A stretch of DNA of 64,000 bases, from assembly GCA_028554795.2 (NCBI GenBank), contig CM068835.1, positions 35,062,901-35,126,900 on the forward strand, in the 5' to 3' direction. Below are positions 42,901 through 52,260 of the stretch, in pieces (the first letter of the stretch is position 1; every line of letters starts with the position of its first letter). Both the position numbers and the translations under genes were made by a program. The notes below the pieces were generated by a model. That model saw nothing but the letters and a program-made list of their open reading frames with translations. It searched no databases and was not told where the DNA came from. The DNA comes from Sinohyriopsis cumingii (lineage: Eukaryota > Mollusca > Bivalvia > Unionida > Unionidae).

Positions 42901-43464
42901 GTGGAGAAACAGAATTTAGTATTGAATGATATTGTCACAGTTGATGTTGATGCTGTTGAACAGGCACTGAAAATGAGCAAATCCCCGTGGACGCTAGGAT
43001 ACGCTATGACCATCCACAGTTCGCAGGGACTAACTATTTCAGATACAACAGTTTGGATTGTTGATGATCGCATCGAGTGGTCAAATTTAGTTTATTTAGC
43101 CGTGTCAAGAGTAAGAAGGATAGGTCAGTTACGAAGAATTGTATTAGATGATGTTATCAACGACAGCATCAACAGATCAATCGCTGATGATACAATAAGA
43201 AAGAAATTAGCCGGTTACAAACAGAGCGACAAAAAAAATGGCAGAGAGTTTGATCTCGACGAAGCATTTATTATACAATTACAACAACAGCAGAATAATC
43301 ACTGCGCGAGTTGTAATTGTTTATTGCTGTGGCAGTATTCGAAAAATAATCCAAGGCAATTTACCGTAGATAGAATAGATAGTAATCGCGGTCATACGCG
43401 TGAAAATGTAATGCTGACCTGTCTTGAGTGTAATCGACGCAGAGGTGCTGCTGCAGTTATTTAA
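39979..43464 (+). CDS. POLB: Polinton PolB-SF1 helicase-HNH fusion protein
   Basis: 1161 residues in one open frame. Residues ~1-400 are an N-terminal region of uncertain fold. The family B polymerase part shows motif A at 418-424 (DMTACYP), the motif B region at ~565-578 (LGRRIIGKFTQGGAYD), YTHLRSSMLAYVSINL at ~635-650 and motif C ATDSFYID at 665-672. A superfamily 1 helicase follows: Walker A GPGGSGKT (743-750), Walker B IIWDEID (810-816), GDHGQPPP (841-848), AMTIHSSQGLT (1009-1019) and YLAVSRVRR (1039-1047). The last ~60 residues form an HNH nuclease: CASC (1109-1112), FTVDRIDSNRGHTRENV and CLECNRR. It would drive protein-primed replication with built-in unwinding. Residues ~60-79 are encoded by palindromic repeats. 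Its tail overlaps the integrase tail by 8 bp. Confidence 0.88.
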   Translation: MSFERLSRIKPAGSRFDLDRLTTDRRRRELATVIGVIKDAKEEFRRDGAAHTWSSYKIIPGDASIAHRRVSRENSLSFIIDGTINDTIARNIIEYLDDRRYFVQIKFIVGVDDEGTRKWIIRDKLDPVLDPRGKTILLSKDSNPGVLVGIDKPYYAKAYPVTAVVYGIYPIKKPSVDKLAPMRVSPLTESRMNCVAERVMEHFKNAPRGNGLTEIRKNKITEWAKRVADTGASINDVAALERSLRFPITVSSLTGTVLYESKYNRNGASINIIDHNSHAWTDQVRIFPRDRVVKYYSGNMFDCIHRISKTDPVSVWLFSSEDGEYNQFVRPDGEIYRTAALQHEMKKLAEKYHATDTDTLLRHCFTVPGVAAHVARERNSWRPTPKSFLADIQQSCVEYGHGGLWNTRYDHRGMISVDMTACYPGSFLGRGECSEYFKRFGHVTNSMTRVAVNGPLPDFDLTGFACVSSFKFAKDLHVVCYVWFGRHFVEKRWAPIVLLRYMLDSRILLSLTVSEAIICYCRQTEVWLPTPVTSQEVIEDWSREHPETSIDDIIKNDASTAKDLGRRIIGKFTQGGAYDHKQHHSRLIMDKAELDLVVADAATNNILCNREDVFLSNGEKLGTVFSYIDGESSQYTHLRSSMLAYVSINLLSMINRFPVVAVRVATDSFYIDKKHLAVLNNVISDDPSWGSWRIKNEMLHGYCESADVEIKDEYRSAEMSSTVSLSPPVHDPVTRHKTVYLNGPGGSGKTTRAIELFRGSDLVVLTPTHRLAREMRQRDVNACTYHSFFKYSGGTWTPERMGTKYIPEKIIWDEIDTVPLDTLKQFLDWLLKKNTAVVMCGDHGQPPPFTGESPHTWLKTFVDYYEEITNDHRALDETLKEFKALIRLQTNKVQCEIMRKIIPETELSDFWETWKPDDLIVASRKIVRDTLQQQLFQLHQKKFPMLPVPLCYRPADTRLQNIDVDIPGRLTASGVEKQNLVLNDIVTVDVDAVEQALKMSKSPWTLGYAMTIHSSQGLTISDTTVWIVDDRIEWSNLVYLAVSRVRRIGQLRRIVLDDVINDSINRSIADDTIRKKLAGYKQSDKKNGREFDLDEAFIIQLQQQQNNHCASCNCLLLWQYSKNNPRQFTVDRIDSNRGHTRENVMLTCLECNRRRGAAAVI
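40161..40213. repeat. Palindromic repeats inside the polymerase gene
   Basis: CGATGCTAGCATCG (40161-40174), then GAAGAGTTTC and GAAAACTCCTTGAGTTTC, read in frame as GDASIAHRRVSRENSLSF. It is the same block as at 38554-38580 in non-coding DNA (GCGATGCTAGCATCGCTCAT shared exactly). Confidence 0.88.
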
Positions 43465-44434
43465 GTGATCGAGGTGGTAATTGTGTATCCGTGGGAATCA
43501 CCTGAAGTTGCTCGCGTGTGAATCCACGCTGAGGAGCAGTTGAATCTAATCTGTAGATTGCGTTTCTCCCAGTTGATCTTGTTATGCTGGATATCTTATG
43601 TGTAGTAACACTCCATGTGGGATCGGTTGCTCTTTTTTTTCCTCCTTCTAATTCGCCTGGTTCGTATAAATACCTAACGGTGACATTACCCAGCAACGGG
43701 GACGCTAGCGTCCGTGGCTGCGTTGAAACATGTCCACGTTCACCAACGCCGGGTATATATTTTTTTGTGATTGCATTTACAGGTCTCATGTTTGTTGTTC
43801 TGGTAATTTCATTATTCAGCGCGGCTATCACGTTTGGCAGTCTTGCAACCCATTCACGAGATCTCGTATCGTAAATGAATTCCCTCGCGTACTGGTATCC
43901 GAATAATCTCTCAGCGAGTGTTCTATTAAATCGCTCAACAATTGCCTGATCCCGATGAATTTCAGTATGCCCTCGTCGTATGATAACGTTATGCTGCTTT
44001 GTCAGTGATGATACCGCGCCCTGAAATTCTTTACCAGGATCAACTTGTAATAATCGGGGCCAGCTTAGAGGTCCTCGTTGATAAATTCGTTTAAACGCAG
44101 AGGCAACTTCAGCGGCTGTTTTAGTCGCTAACGGTTCTGCTTCTTTGTATCTACTAGCAACATCAACTACTGTTAGCGCGTATTTGTATGTTTTTCTACG
44201 GACAGTATCATGAGGCAGAAATAGTATGTCAGCCTGATGAACTTCATTGGGGGTACTAACATCAAAATGTGCAAAATTGATTTGTCGAGGTGGTGGTAGG
44301 TAGATTTGCCATATTGCTTGTTTTGATAGCCAATTTTTGGCAACCTTGCGTGTTACTTTTGCTGCGCTGGCGAGTTTATTAATTGCTGAGTTACCTCTCC
44401 AGTATCCGGCCGGGGAATAATAAATCGCTTGCAT
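43457..44434 (-). CDS. INT: Polinton DDE integrase (retroviral type)
   Basis: 325 residues on the minus strand. Catalytic core: Asp69 in HQADILFLP, Asp132 in LLQVDPGKEFQG and Glu167 in AIVERFNRTLAERLF, a DD35E arrangement typical of retrovirus-type and Polinton integrases. A C-terminal SH3-like region has DPTWSVTTHKISSI and IYRLDS...GFTREQLQVI. It inserts the element into host DNA. Convergent with the polymerase gene. A perfect GGACGCTAGCGTCC palindrome lies inside the frame at 43700-43713. Confidence 0.93.
   Translation of the reverse strand: MQAIYYSPAGYWRGNSAINKLASAAKVTRKVAKNWLSKQAIWQIYLPPPRQINFAHFDVSTPNEVHQADILFLPHDTVRRKTYKYALTVVDVASRYKEAEPLATKTAAEVASAFKRIYQRGPLSWPRLLQVDPGKEFQGAVSSLTKQHNVIIRRGHTEIHRDQAIVERFNRTLAERLFGYQYAREFIYDTRSREWVARLPNVIAALNNEITRTTNMRPVNAITKKYIPGVGERGHVSTQPRTLASPLLGNVTVRYLYEPGELEGGKKRATDPTWSVTTHKISSITRSTGRNAIYRLDSTAPQRGFTREQLQVIPTDTQLPPRSLK
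43700..43713. repeat. GCTAGC-core palindrome in the integrase gene
   Basis: GGACGCTAGCGTCC, perfect 14 bp palindrome in the integrase C-terminal coding part (TLASP region). Confidence 0.8.
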
Positions 44435-44452
44435 TTTTATTTAATTATCCAG

Positions 44453-44941
44453 CGCCTAATACTAATTTAGATTTCATCACTGATCTTATTAACCAATTAG
44501 CGAGTGACTCCTTAAATGATTTATTTTTTATGGCGCTTAGTGCATGAATTAATTTCACATCCGCGATATGCCTGTCTTGTAGATCTTTACTTCGATAAGC
44601 AACATCATGTATGTGACAAGCTGCGTCGATAGCGTTTATCGGATACTCTCCCGGTTTTGGGTTAGATTGTTCATCAAGTCTGATATCTAGTCGTGTCCCT
44701 GGACCGCAGTAATTGTATCCCGGAAGATGTTTTTCTCCTGGATATTTTGCCCAGGGAGTTCCGGGGAGCTTTCCAAGTTTGGCTGCAATGTCACCTCCTC
44801 GCTTTTTTTTTGAAATCTAAATTTTTTTGTGCCACATCGCACACACTTACCAGAGAGTGCTTGTCTGTTATTTTTTGTTGTAATGGTTGTTATGTCGTTT
44901 GTAGGGGTTCGTGCCTTACACTTTATACAATATAAATCCAT
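44453..44941 (-). CDS. Polinton zinc-ribbon and PLA2-like accessory gene region
   Basis: Minus-strand region with two recognisable parts. The right part begins MDLYCIKCKARTPTNDITTI and continues to KCVRCGTKKFRF: a two-CxxC zinc ribbon of the DUF5679 kind found in Polintons and large DNA viruses. The left part contains GPGTRLDIRLDEQ, then AIDAACHIHDVAYRS and RHIADVKLIHAL, the CxxHDxxY active-site signature of parvovirus VP1-like phospholipase A2. In parvoviruses that enzyme opens endosomal membranes; here a virion-entry role is plausible. The start codon is divergent from the ATPase gene with 22 bp between them, so the two must share a promoter region. Confidence 0.7.
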
Positions 44942-44963
44942 AATTATTATTCCTTATATACAA
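44942..44963. promoter_or_regulatory. Divergent ATPase/zinc-ribbon intergenic region
   Basis: 22 bp of almost pure A/T (TTATTATTCCTTATATACAA) separate two divergent start codons. Any promoter must be within it or within coding sequence. Inferred from layout only. Confidence 0.4.
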
Positions 44964-45710
44964 ATGGAGATCACTGATTTTTCTGCGACGCGAAGGAAAG
45001 AACCAGTCAAGCATAATTCCGTGCTACCAAATTCTATCAGAATGATCATCATAGGACCGTCAGGATCAGGTAAAACGCAACTGCTGTTGAACATGATAAT
45101 GAAGTGGATGAAATGGGACAAACTATACTTAATAGCTCCGTCTGTGGATGATCAACGTTGTTATGATGTTATAAAAGATTTTAATGAGAGTGCAAAAGCG
45201 CTGAGTGAAGACGGCGAGGATGTTGTTGAATTTATAACTGATATTGAAGAAGCTCCGTCCGTGGAAGACCTCGACGGGGAAATAAATAACCTAGTAGTGT
45301 ATGATGATGTGATGCTGGACAAGCAAAAAAATCCTGCAAGAATATTTTCCCGGGGTCGTCATAAAAACACTGATGTGATTTATGTTACTCAGCGTTATAC
45401 ACAAATACCAAAAGTAATCAGGGATAACTGTAATCTTCTTGCGGTGTTTAATGGAGTTGATGTTCACACGCTGAGAAATATTCATCAAACCTGGTGTAGC
45501 GGCGATATGGATATTAATAAGTTTAAGAATTTCTTTAGTCGCGCTCAAAGAACCCCGCACGGATTTGTGACAATAAATTTACACGACCCGCGGACACGAT
45601 ACCGTATCGGACTTGATACACTGTATGGTCAACATGAAAATGTTTCCTTGGAAATCTTCGTCTTCCCACAGCAGCAGGGAGGGCGCAAACTACACATGAT
45701 TTTTCGATGA
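44964..45710 (+). CDS. ATP: Polinton packaging ATPase (FtsK/HerA, A32-like)
   Basis: 248 residues from Met at 44964 (MEITDFSATRRK); the frame is open further upstream but that part overlaps the divergent neighbour. Walker A is GPSGSGKT (31-38), Walker B is NNLVVYDDV with its acidic pair at 114-115, and a sensor-like DVIYVTQRYTQIP follows, as in poxvirus A32-type genome-packaging ATPases. It would pump element DNA into preformed capsids. Its last ~50 codons lie within the right terminal inverted repeat, so a reversed copy of that part sits at the other end of the element. Confidence 0.92.
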   Translation: MEITDFSATRRKEPVKHNSVLPNSIRMIIIGPSGSGKTQLLLNMIMKWMKWDKLYLIAPSVDDQRCYDVIKDFNESAKALSEDGEDVVEFITDIEEAPSVEDLDGEINNLVVYDDVMLDKQKNPARIFSRGRHKNTDVIYVTQRYTQIPKVIRDNCNLLAVFNGVDVHTLRNIHQTWCSGDMDINKFKNFFSRAQRTPHGFVTINLHDPRTRYRIGLDTLYGQHENVSLEIFVFPQQQGGRKLHMIFR

Positions 45711-45928
45711 TACCTCACCGTGGAAATTATGTCGGATACGAGTCGGATTTATTGAAGTAACTCGCGTTATATCAGCGGAAATACAAAGCATTTTCAAAGA
45801 CATTTTTTTTTTGTCTCGTTTTCTGAATAAAAGTGTTATTTCATGGAAATAACGCTTCTATCGGGAATAGTTTCAGTGGATGGGGTGTCTCGGAAAAGTA
45901 GCTTGTAGGATTCGCCCCCCCTGCTGCT
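45561..45928 (-). repeat. Polinton right terminal inverted repeat
   Basis: 368 bp mirror of the left terminal repeat. Its inner ~150 bp is coding sequence for the last ~50 residues of the packaging ATPase; about 218 bp beyond the ATPase stop are non-coding. Confidence 0.95.
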
Positions 45929-45933
45929 CATCA

Positions 45934-47435
45934 TGCAAGTTTGATTTCTGTTGGAAAAAGTAAATTTATTTATGCGTACGATGGGTACCAAGGGTGGAAT
46001 AAAACACAAATTCACAACCTCTTGAAACTAAATATCTGGCCATTAAAGAAACTGAAGGTGGAACATCTAGAAAAGATGTGTGTCTGAGGGTTTTCTGTGT
46101 GCCATGATTTGACCAGATTTTTTTCACAATCAAGCTCATTGAAAGTATCAGAGGATGCACCAGGTCATTTGCAAAAGTTGCAACATCTTATACAAGGGAG
46201 AAAAACTGGCAAGGCTAAAACTGGAAAAGGTTGCATACAATTCAGAACTATCATTATCCCCCATCTCCCCACCCACCCATTTTGCTAAATACATTTAATT
46301 TTAATTAATTTAAATTGTAGTTAAATTCCATTTTAATTTTATGTATTGATTATGCTATAGATAATTATAAATATAAGTATTACTCTGTATATTCTGAAAT
46401 TTGTTAAGTGTTTTATAAAGTAAAATTTTTACTAATTCAGAACTAGGTAATAGGTTGTCATTTCCCTATGGGTAGCCTCTTTCCCTTGGTAGCCTCATTG
46501 AGAAGTTTACCTTTGTTGTCTTGGACAGAACAAACAATAAGTACATGTAGCATGTAAATACTAAACAGCCACATACTGCTGGTGACAATGTACATCATTC
46601 TAGTTAATTGCTTAGTGACACGTGTTGGTAGACAATGGATTATACAGGACATAAAATAAGACTACTATTCTTTCTATAGATGTGTTTATATACTGTATAT
46701 ATTTGTCAAACAAGATGTCACTAATACAGGAATTTTCTAACATGACACCAAAATTCATGGATTTTTCATGTGCACATACTATATTATTATGGAGTTATAA
46801 TACAAAAATATTACAAATGAAAGTTGTCAATATACAGTTGTATGTTACAACTGGTTTTGTCTTCTGTCTTCAATTAACCAAAAGTTCCACTGTTTATTTT
46901 CTGAAAATGTAAATCCTATGACTGATGACAAGCTGCTCCTTACTGATGAATGTGAAAAACAATTTCAGCCCCCACCCACCTTTCTTCACAGCCAATTATG
47001 ATGACAGAATTACCTCATGCCTGAGGATGTTGAGATAAACAGGCAATACTCTATGCAGTTCAGCTGGGTACAAATCAAAATTGTACAAAATAGTTCATTA
47101 TAATATATTCACTATCAACAAGTGCATGCAATATTTCAACATGAGCTCCTGAAAAGGACTAATGCTCTATTGGCTGAAAACAGCTTGAACACACCCGTAC
47201 AATTTAATGTGCCTCTAATCCCTACAGGGGATCACAATATCATCATGACAGTGACATCTTTACAACAGGAAGTGCTCTGATCCCTAGCAAAATCAGCAAG
47301 TTACTAACATCCTTACACAGGGAATTGCCTCTAATCCCTCCCGCATTGATTTCCCAACAATGTAGAGTGACAATGGCCCTTCCAATGTTAGATCTAAACC
47401 ATTTTCAATTAGAACCAACAACATAATGAAAAAGG
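45934..47435. other. Host intron sequence right of the Polinton
   Basis: AT-rich; no coding signal or repeat family recognised. The insertion flank begins CATCATGCAAG. Confidence 0.5.
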
Positions 47436-48170
47436 TATTTTTAGTGAAAACACAATTTCAATACCACAATTCTTTAAAAAGTGGTAGTGAAAACAAGACT
47501 TTTCAGATGGTCACAATGTTTGCCATTTTTCAGATTAGGCCAATAAATCAGTTCCTCACCCATGATGATATTGATTGGTGGTTTAGTGGCTGATATCACC
47601 TACTCATTAAAACATACAAAATCTGCAGCAAATTTTGGCTGCATACTATTGTACATTTTATACACTTACAGTATTTCTCAACTACATAATGTGAAAGGTA
47701 GTTTAGTGAAAACACAATTTCCGTGCCATCATTCTTTCAAAAGTGGTAGTGAAAACAAGACTTTTCAGATGGTCACAATGTTTGCCATTTTTTCAATTAG
47801 GCCGATAAATCAGTTCCTCACCCATGATGATACTGACTGGCGGTTTAGGGGCTGATATTACCTACTCATTAAAACATGCAAAATTTGCAGCAAATTTTGA
47901 CTGCACATATTATTGTACATTTTATACACTTAAACTATTTCTCAACTACATAATGCAAAATGTATTTCAGTGAAAACACCATTTCTGTGCCATTCTTTCA
48001 AAAGTGGTTGAGATTAGGCCAATAAATCAGTCCCTCACCCATAATGATACTGATTGGCAGCTTAGGGGCTGATATCACTTACTCATTAAAACATGCAAAA
48101 TCTGCAGTCAATTTTGGCTGCACATATTATTGTACATTTTATACACTTACAGTATTTCTCACAACTGTGG
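47436..48170. repeat. ~262 bp tandem repeat, three units
   Basis: GTGAAAACACAATTTC-type words occur at about 47446, 47707 and 47971. Shared blocks are CCAATAAATCAGTTCCTCAC, CATGATGATA.TGA.TGG, GGGGCTGATAT.ACCTACTC and ATTGTACATTTTATACACTT. The third unit has an internal deletion. Confidence 0.88.
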
Positions 48171-48349
48171 AGCTACTGTCAGCTGAAGGGTTCTTTTGGT
48201 GGCATTTACATTATATTTCCAGAGCAAATCCTATGTTTGGTGACCTATAAATCCACATGGAATAGCACAATCCTCTGTCATGTGGCCATTTTGAATTTTA
48301 CACTAGATATGGCTGTTACCAATTACATGTCCAAAGTGTATGCAGGTTA

Positions 48350-50260
48350 GTTCCGGAAAGATGTAACCATGTACAGGACATCAGATCAGCACCATTTTCA
48401 TTTCAGACCATCAATATGTCATAATGAGTGTTTAGTTAAAAATGCCACATATATCTGAGCATCCATGCAGGAGGTATATTGATAACAAGATTTTCAAAAC
48501 AGATGCCACAAAGGCCATGCTGGATGTCAGCTCAGCATCATTTTCATTCAGGACCATCTATAATCATACAAAGTCAGAAGGAGCAGCAGTAACAATTTTT
48601 AATATGGCCACCATGACAGCTATGTTGGACATCAACTCAGCACACATTTTCAATAGGACCACTGGCAAGTCATAAGAAATCTTTCAGTGTAAACTGCATA
48701 CTGATATGATCATTTATTCATCAGAAGTAGCAATTACAAGATTTGCACTGAAGCTAGAAGTGATGGGTGATTTGCAAAGGACTGTGCTCTCTGCAATTTG
48801 TTTGGAAGACCTTTAAATTAAAAAAATGCAGCAGGAAAATCAGAGTTTCTGGAAGATGGGCATTCAGGGGCCATAACCCTTCATAAAGACAATGTGTAAT
48901 GCTGGAAATGAAACTCAATATAAAGGTGCATTATAACTTTAGGAAAAAATGCAATATCTATTAGTAAAATTATGCCAAAATAAGCAAAGTTTGGAAAACC
49001 TGCAATCGGGGGCCACAACTCTTTTAAATGACGAGTAACACCTAAGTCTGGAGGATGAGTTATGGGGAGGAGGCACAAATCATATAAACAAAACTAAACC
49101 CATAAGAGGCACACATGAATGTACCTGCAACAATGTACATACCAAACTGCATTAAAATATTTACTGGTTATCAGTAACATCGCACATAAAGTTCTGAAGT
49201 TAATTATCAAGTGCCATAACTCTATTCAAAACTCACCAAAGGCATATCAGGATCTTAAGCTAATCATTATTAATGTATACACCAAACTGAATCAGAACAT
49301 GTTGAATGGTTTCTGGGCTATGCAGGTTACAAGGATTTGTTGCAGATGGATAAAAGACAATACAACATTAAGCTTGGACCTTAAAAGACAAAATCTTTAA
49401 AAGGCATTTCCACATGTAATAGGCAATTCCCTTACCAAAAATGGCATCAGATTATGAATCTTGTTGAATGGCCATAATGATGGAAGCCATAGTAGACTTG
49501 TTGGATGTCCGATTGTCCCCAATTTTATTCAGGACCATCTTGCAAGTCATAAGAGATCTTTTAGTAGAAACATAATGCTTGTATGACCATCCTCTTAGAA
49601 GGAGTATAATGAAAATAAGATTTTCAATATGATCACCACTGCAGACATGCTGAATTTCAAATCTGTACCCTTTTCATTTAAAACCATCTAGGGATCATAA
49701 GAAGTCATTTATTGAAACCCTAATGTTGACAAGAAATCCTTCTGAGGAGTAGAAATATAAATATTTTCTATATGGTTACTATGAAAGCCATGCTGAACAG
49801 TTTGGCACCATTTTCATAGAGGACCAATTAAAACTAATAAGTCTTTTAGCTAAAGACTTCTGTCAATGGAAATATCCTTTCAGAGCAGCAGTAAAAATAA
49901 AATTTGTAATATGACCACCACTGATGCTATGCTGTCTGTCAAATCAGCACCAGTTTCATTTAGGACCATATACTAGTCGTAAAAAGTCTTTTAATTAGAA
50001 TCCCCATTTCCATGTGACCATCATCCATATAGTAGGCATAATGTTAACAACATTTTCAAGATGGCTACCATTACAGAAATGCTGGATGTCACATTGCATT
50101 TTAATATAGGACTATCTACAAGTCAAAAATGTCTTTTGATGAAATGCCATGCCAATAAGACCATAACTTCAAGTACATGTAATAATAACAAGATTTTTAA
50201 GAAGGCCATCATGTCAGCCATGCTGGACATAAAAATGGCGTAATTTTCAATTTGGACCAA
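48350..50260. repeat. Degenerate ~140 bp satellite array B
   Basis: Same word set as array A (ATCAGCACCATTTTCATT, GACCATCTA.AAGTCATAA, AACAAGATTTTCAA, GCCATGCTGGA). Units are clearest at 48350-48760 and 49440-50260; the middle (about 48760-49440) is mostly unrelated. Non-coding. Confidence 0.75.
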
Positions 50261-51000
50261 CTAGGCCTCAGGATGATAACATTGATCAAATCATAATACC
50301 TTAGGGAGAACTACTACCACTTTGTAAATCCATCCCTACTAGATTAAAACTTTTTAACTAGCTGGTAGTCAGAGCGATCTTCCCTTGATACTAGGATTGA
50401 TGCCAAATCCAGTGAAATCAACAGTTACTACTGGAGCTGAAGGCATGCTCTCAACATCAATGTAACTGCAGACAGGCTGGGAGGGCATATTTTTATTACG
50501 ATTAGGCAAGTATTAGTATCTTCTTCAAATACATTACCAATTAAAAATACCTTATGAGAATAGGTAAGAGGTGGAGGGAAATACATCTCCTTACCCTGGA
50601 GAGACCGCCAGTCCCCTAATGTATCTACAGCTTCTAGATAACCTAAACAAACTCCACACTGGAGAGCAGCTTCAAAAGGGAAAACTTATTCACTTCTGCA
50701 AGTCCAGTTGAAGTCATGAAGCTGCAGCATTATGAAGCTTTCATTTACCTGGAATCGTAGCCTTGTGCACCATGGGTTTCACCAGATGGAGTTAAGCCTT
50801 TTAGGATGAAAGATCACTAAAATAAAGAATGAAGAAGTGGAACTCAGATCTCCATTCCAAGGCATGGATAATAACAGAGAACATTTTTGCTCTTATGCAA
50901 TATTTGTGGCGCCTATCCTAACTTCATGAGCCAAGATGCAAAGCAAATTCATTGGTGTGGAGTTATTCCTGATATGCGGAAAATACAGACCATTTTTCCA
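50261..51000. other. No recognised feature
   Basis: Mixed-composition intron sequence. It may include the poorly preserved end of the neighbouring DIRS-like fossil, but no motif is certain. Confidence 0.35.
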
Positions 51001-52260
51001 GGATGAAAGTGTCTGCACTCATAGACATATATACACTGTATTGTCATTTCCCTCTTTTTGAGGACAAGAGGCATGATCTATGCAACAGCTTGCTCTTCCT
51101 TAAGTACCATTCCAGAGCTCACAATGGGTCTTGTAGCCATCTGTCAATGCAGTGAGGAGGCAGGACTTATATGTGAGGTGAACCAATGATGCTCTTAAAA
51201 GCAGTTTAAATGGTGTCTTGTTCAGTCAGGTTACTGCCCATGATAAATTCAACATGGGCAAGGATCTAATGTCATTGGCCAGGTGAAATCCAAAATGAAC
51301 AGAAGATAAGATAGGTCTTTGATTTGTTCAGTATCCTCTCTTCCATGATAAAGCAGTATGCCAGTGATCATTGAACAGTAGGTTTTAATTGCGACTGGTG
51401 CAAACTGTTTCTCATCAAAAAGCCATAGGAAGTTAGCTATTGAGGTATGGATGCCTGTTGTGGTACAGATTTATTGTGTACACCTCTGAGACGTTCTTCC
51501 ACTGTCTTTGTAATTCTTGATTCTCCACCACTAGTTAGAACTGTTTGTTCATAAGGTTGGATTTTAATAAGAACCGGACATGCAGGTTCAATAACTCTGG
51601 GCTGGGAAGAAACACCTGCCATCATGGTTGCTTAAAGCAGATGAGGGAATATCTTGATTCCTGGGGATTCTGTTGCAAGATTGATGAGGTTGATCCAAGA
51701 GTTCCCATTTGAGTGGAGTAATCAGGATGAGGAGACATCCCAATTCTTTGCTTCCAGTGTCACCTTTGGAACCTGAGGTGTTGAAGGAGGAGGTGTATAC
51801 ATCTGGAGAAAGTACATTGATTATCCAGGCCTTTTGAATCAAGGACTGGTGAAACAAAGGTTGGGATTTTAGCATTCCACCTTGTTGCCATAGTTCGATT
51901 CCATTGGGCACCTACTGAGTGAAAACTGAGGGATTAAGAGACCATTCTGTTTACATCAGTTGGTTCTTGTGGAACAATGAACTGCCAACACATTAGCCAG
52001 CCTAGGATACGTCAAACTTAAACTTGGATTTGTCACTGAGGACACTTTAGAAATTCTCAAACAAAAATACAAATTCTGGGGACTTGGTTCCATCTTGCTG
52101 TTTGAAACAAGTCACCACTGGGGAGTTGTCAGACAGAATGAGAACTCCATTCCCTTGAAGGTTCTTTAGCCAACAATAAAAAGCATTCAGAATGGTTTTC
52201 ATCGTGAGAATATTGATATGTACATGATGCTTCTGAGGAGGCCACACTCATCTGGCATCC
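51000..52260 (-). mobile_element. DIRS-like retroelement fossil
   Basis: Decayed minus-strand fragment of a tyrosine-recombinase (DIRS/Ngaro-type) retroelement. The RNase H-like part is recognisable at 52247-52047 (HHVHINILTMKTILNAF, LILSDNSPVVTCFKQQDGTK). The downstream linker typical of these elements (IPTFVSPV-like, AWIINVLSPD, GCLLILITPLKWELL) lies at about 51911-51600. It is broken in several places and old; limits are approximate and no terminal repeats were found. Confidence 0.7.

Larger units (their letters stand above)
30472..45928. mobile_element. Polinton/Maverick element, young and apparently whole
   Basis: 15,457 bp self-synthesising DNA transposon (Polinton/Maverick, related to adintoviruses). 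It has 368 bp terminal inverted repeats starting 5'-AGCAGCAGGGGGGG and directly adjacent 5 bp repeats CATCA (30467-30471 and 45929-45933); the family usually makes 6 bp. The core set is present: PolB, DDE integrase, packaging ATPase, adenovirus-type protease, double jelly-roll capsid and penton-like protein, plus fibre-like, membrane-active and accessory genes. Comparing the terminal repeats by eye shows about one mismatch, so insertion is recent unless gene conversion has acted. It looks essentially whole, with at most about one apparent break. CpG is frequent inside, unlike the AT-rich flanks. Confidence 0.95.
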
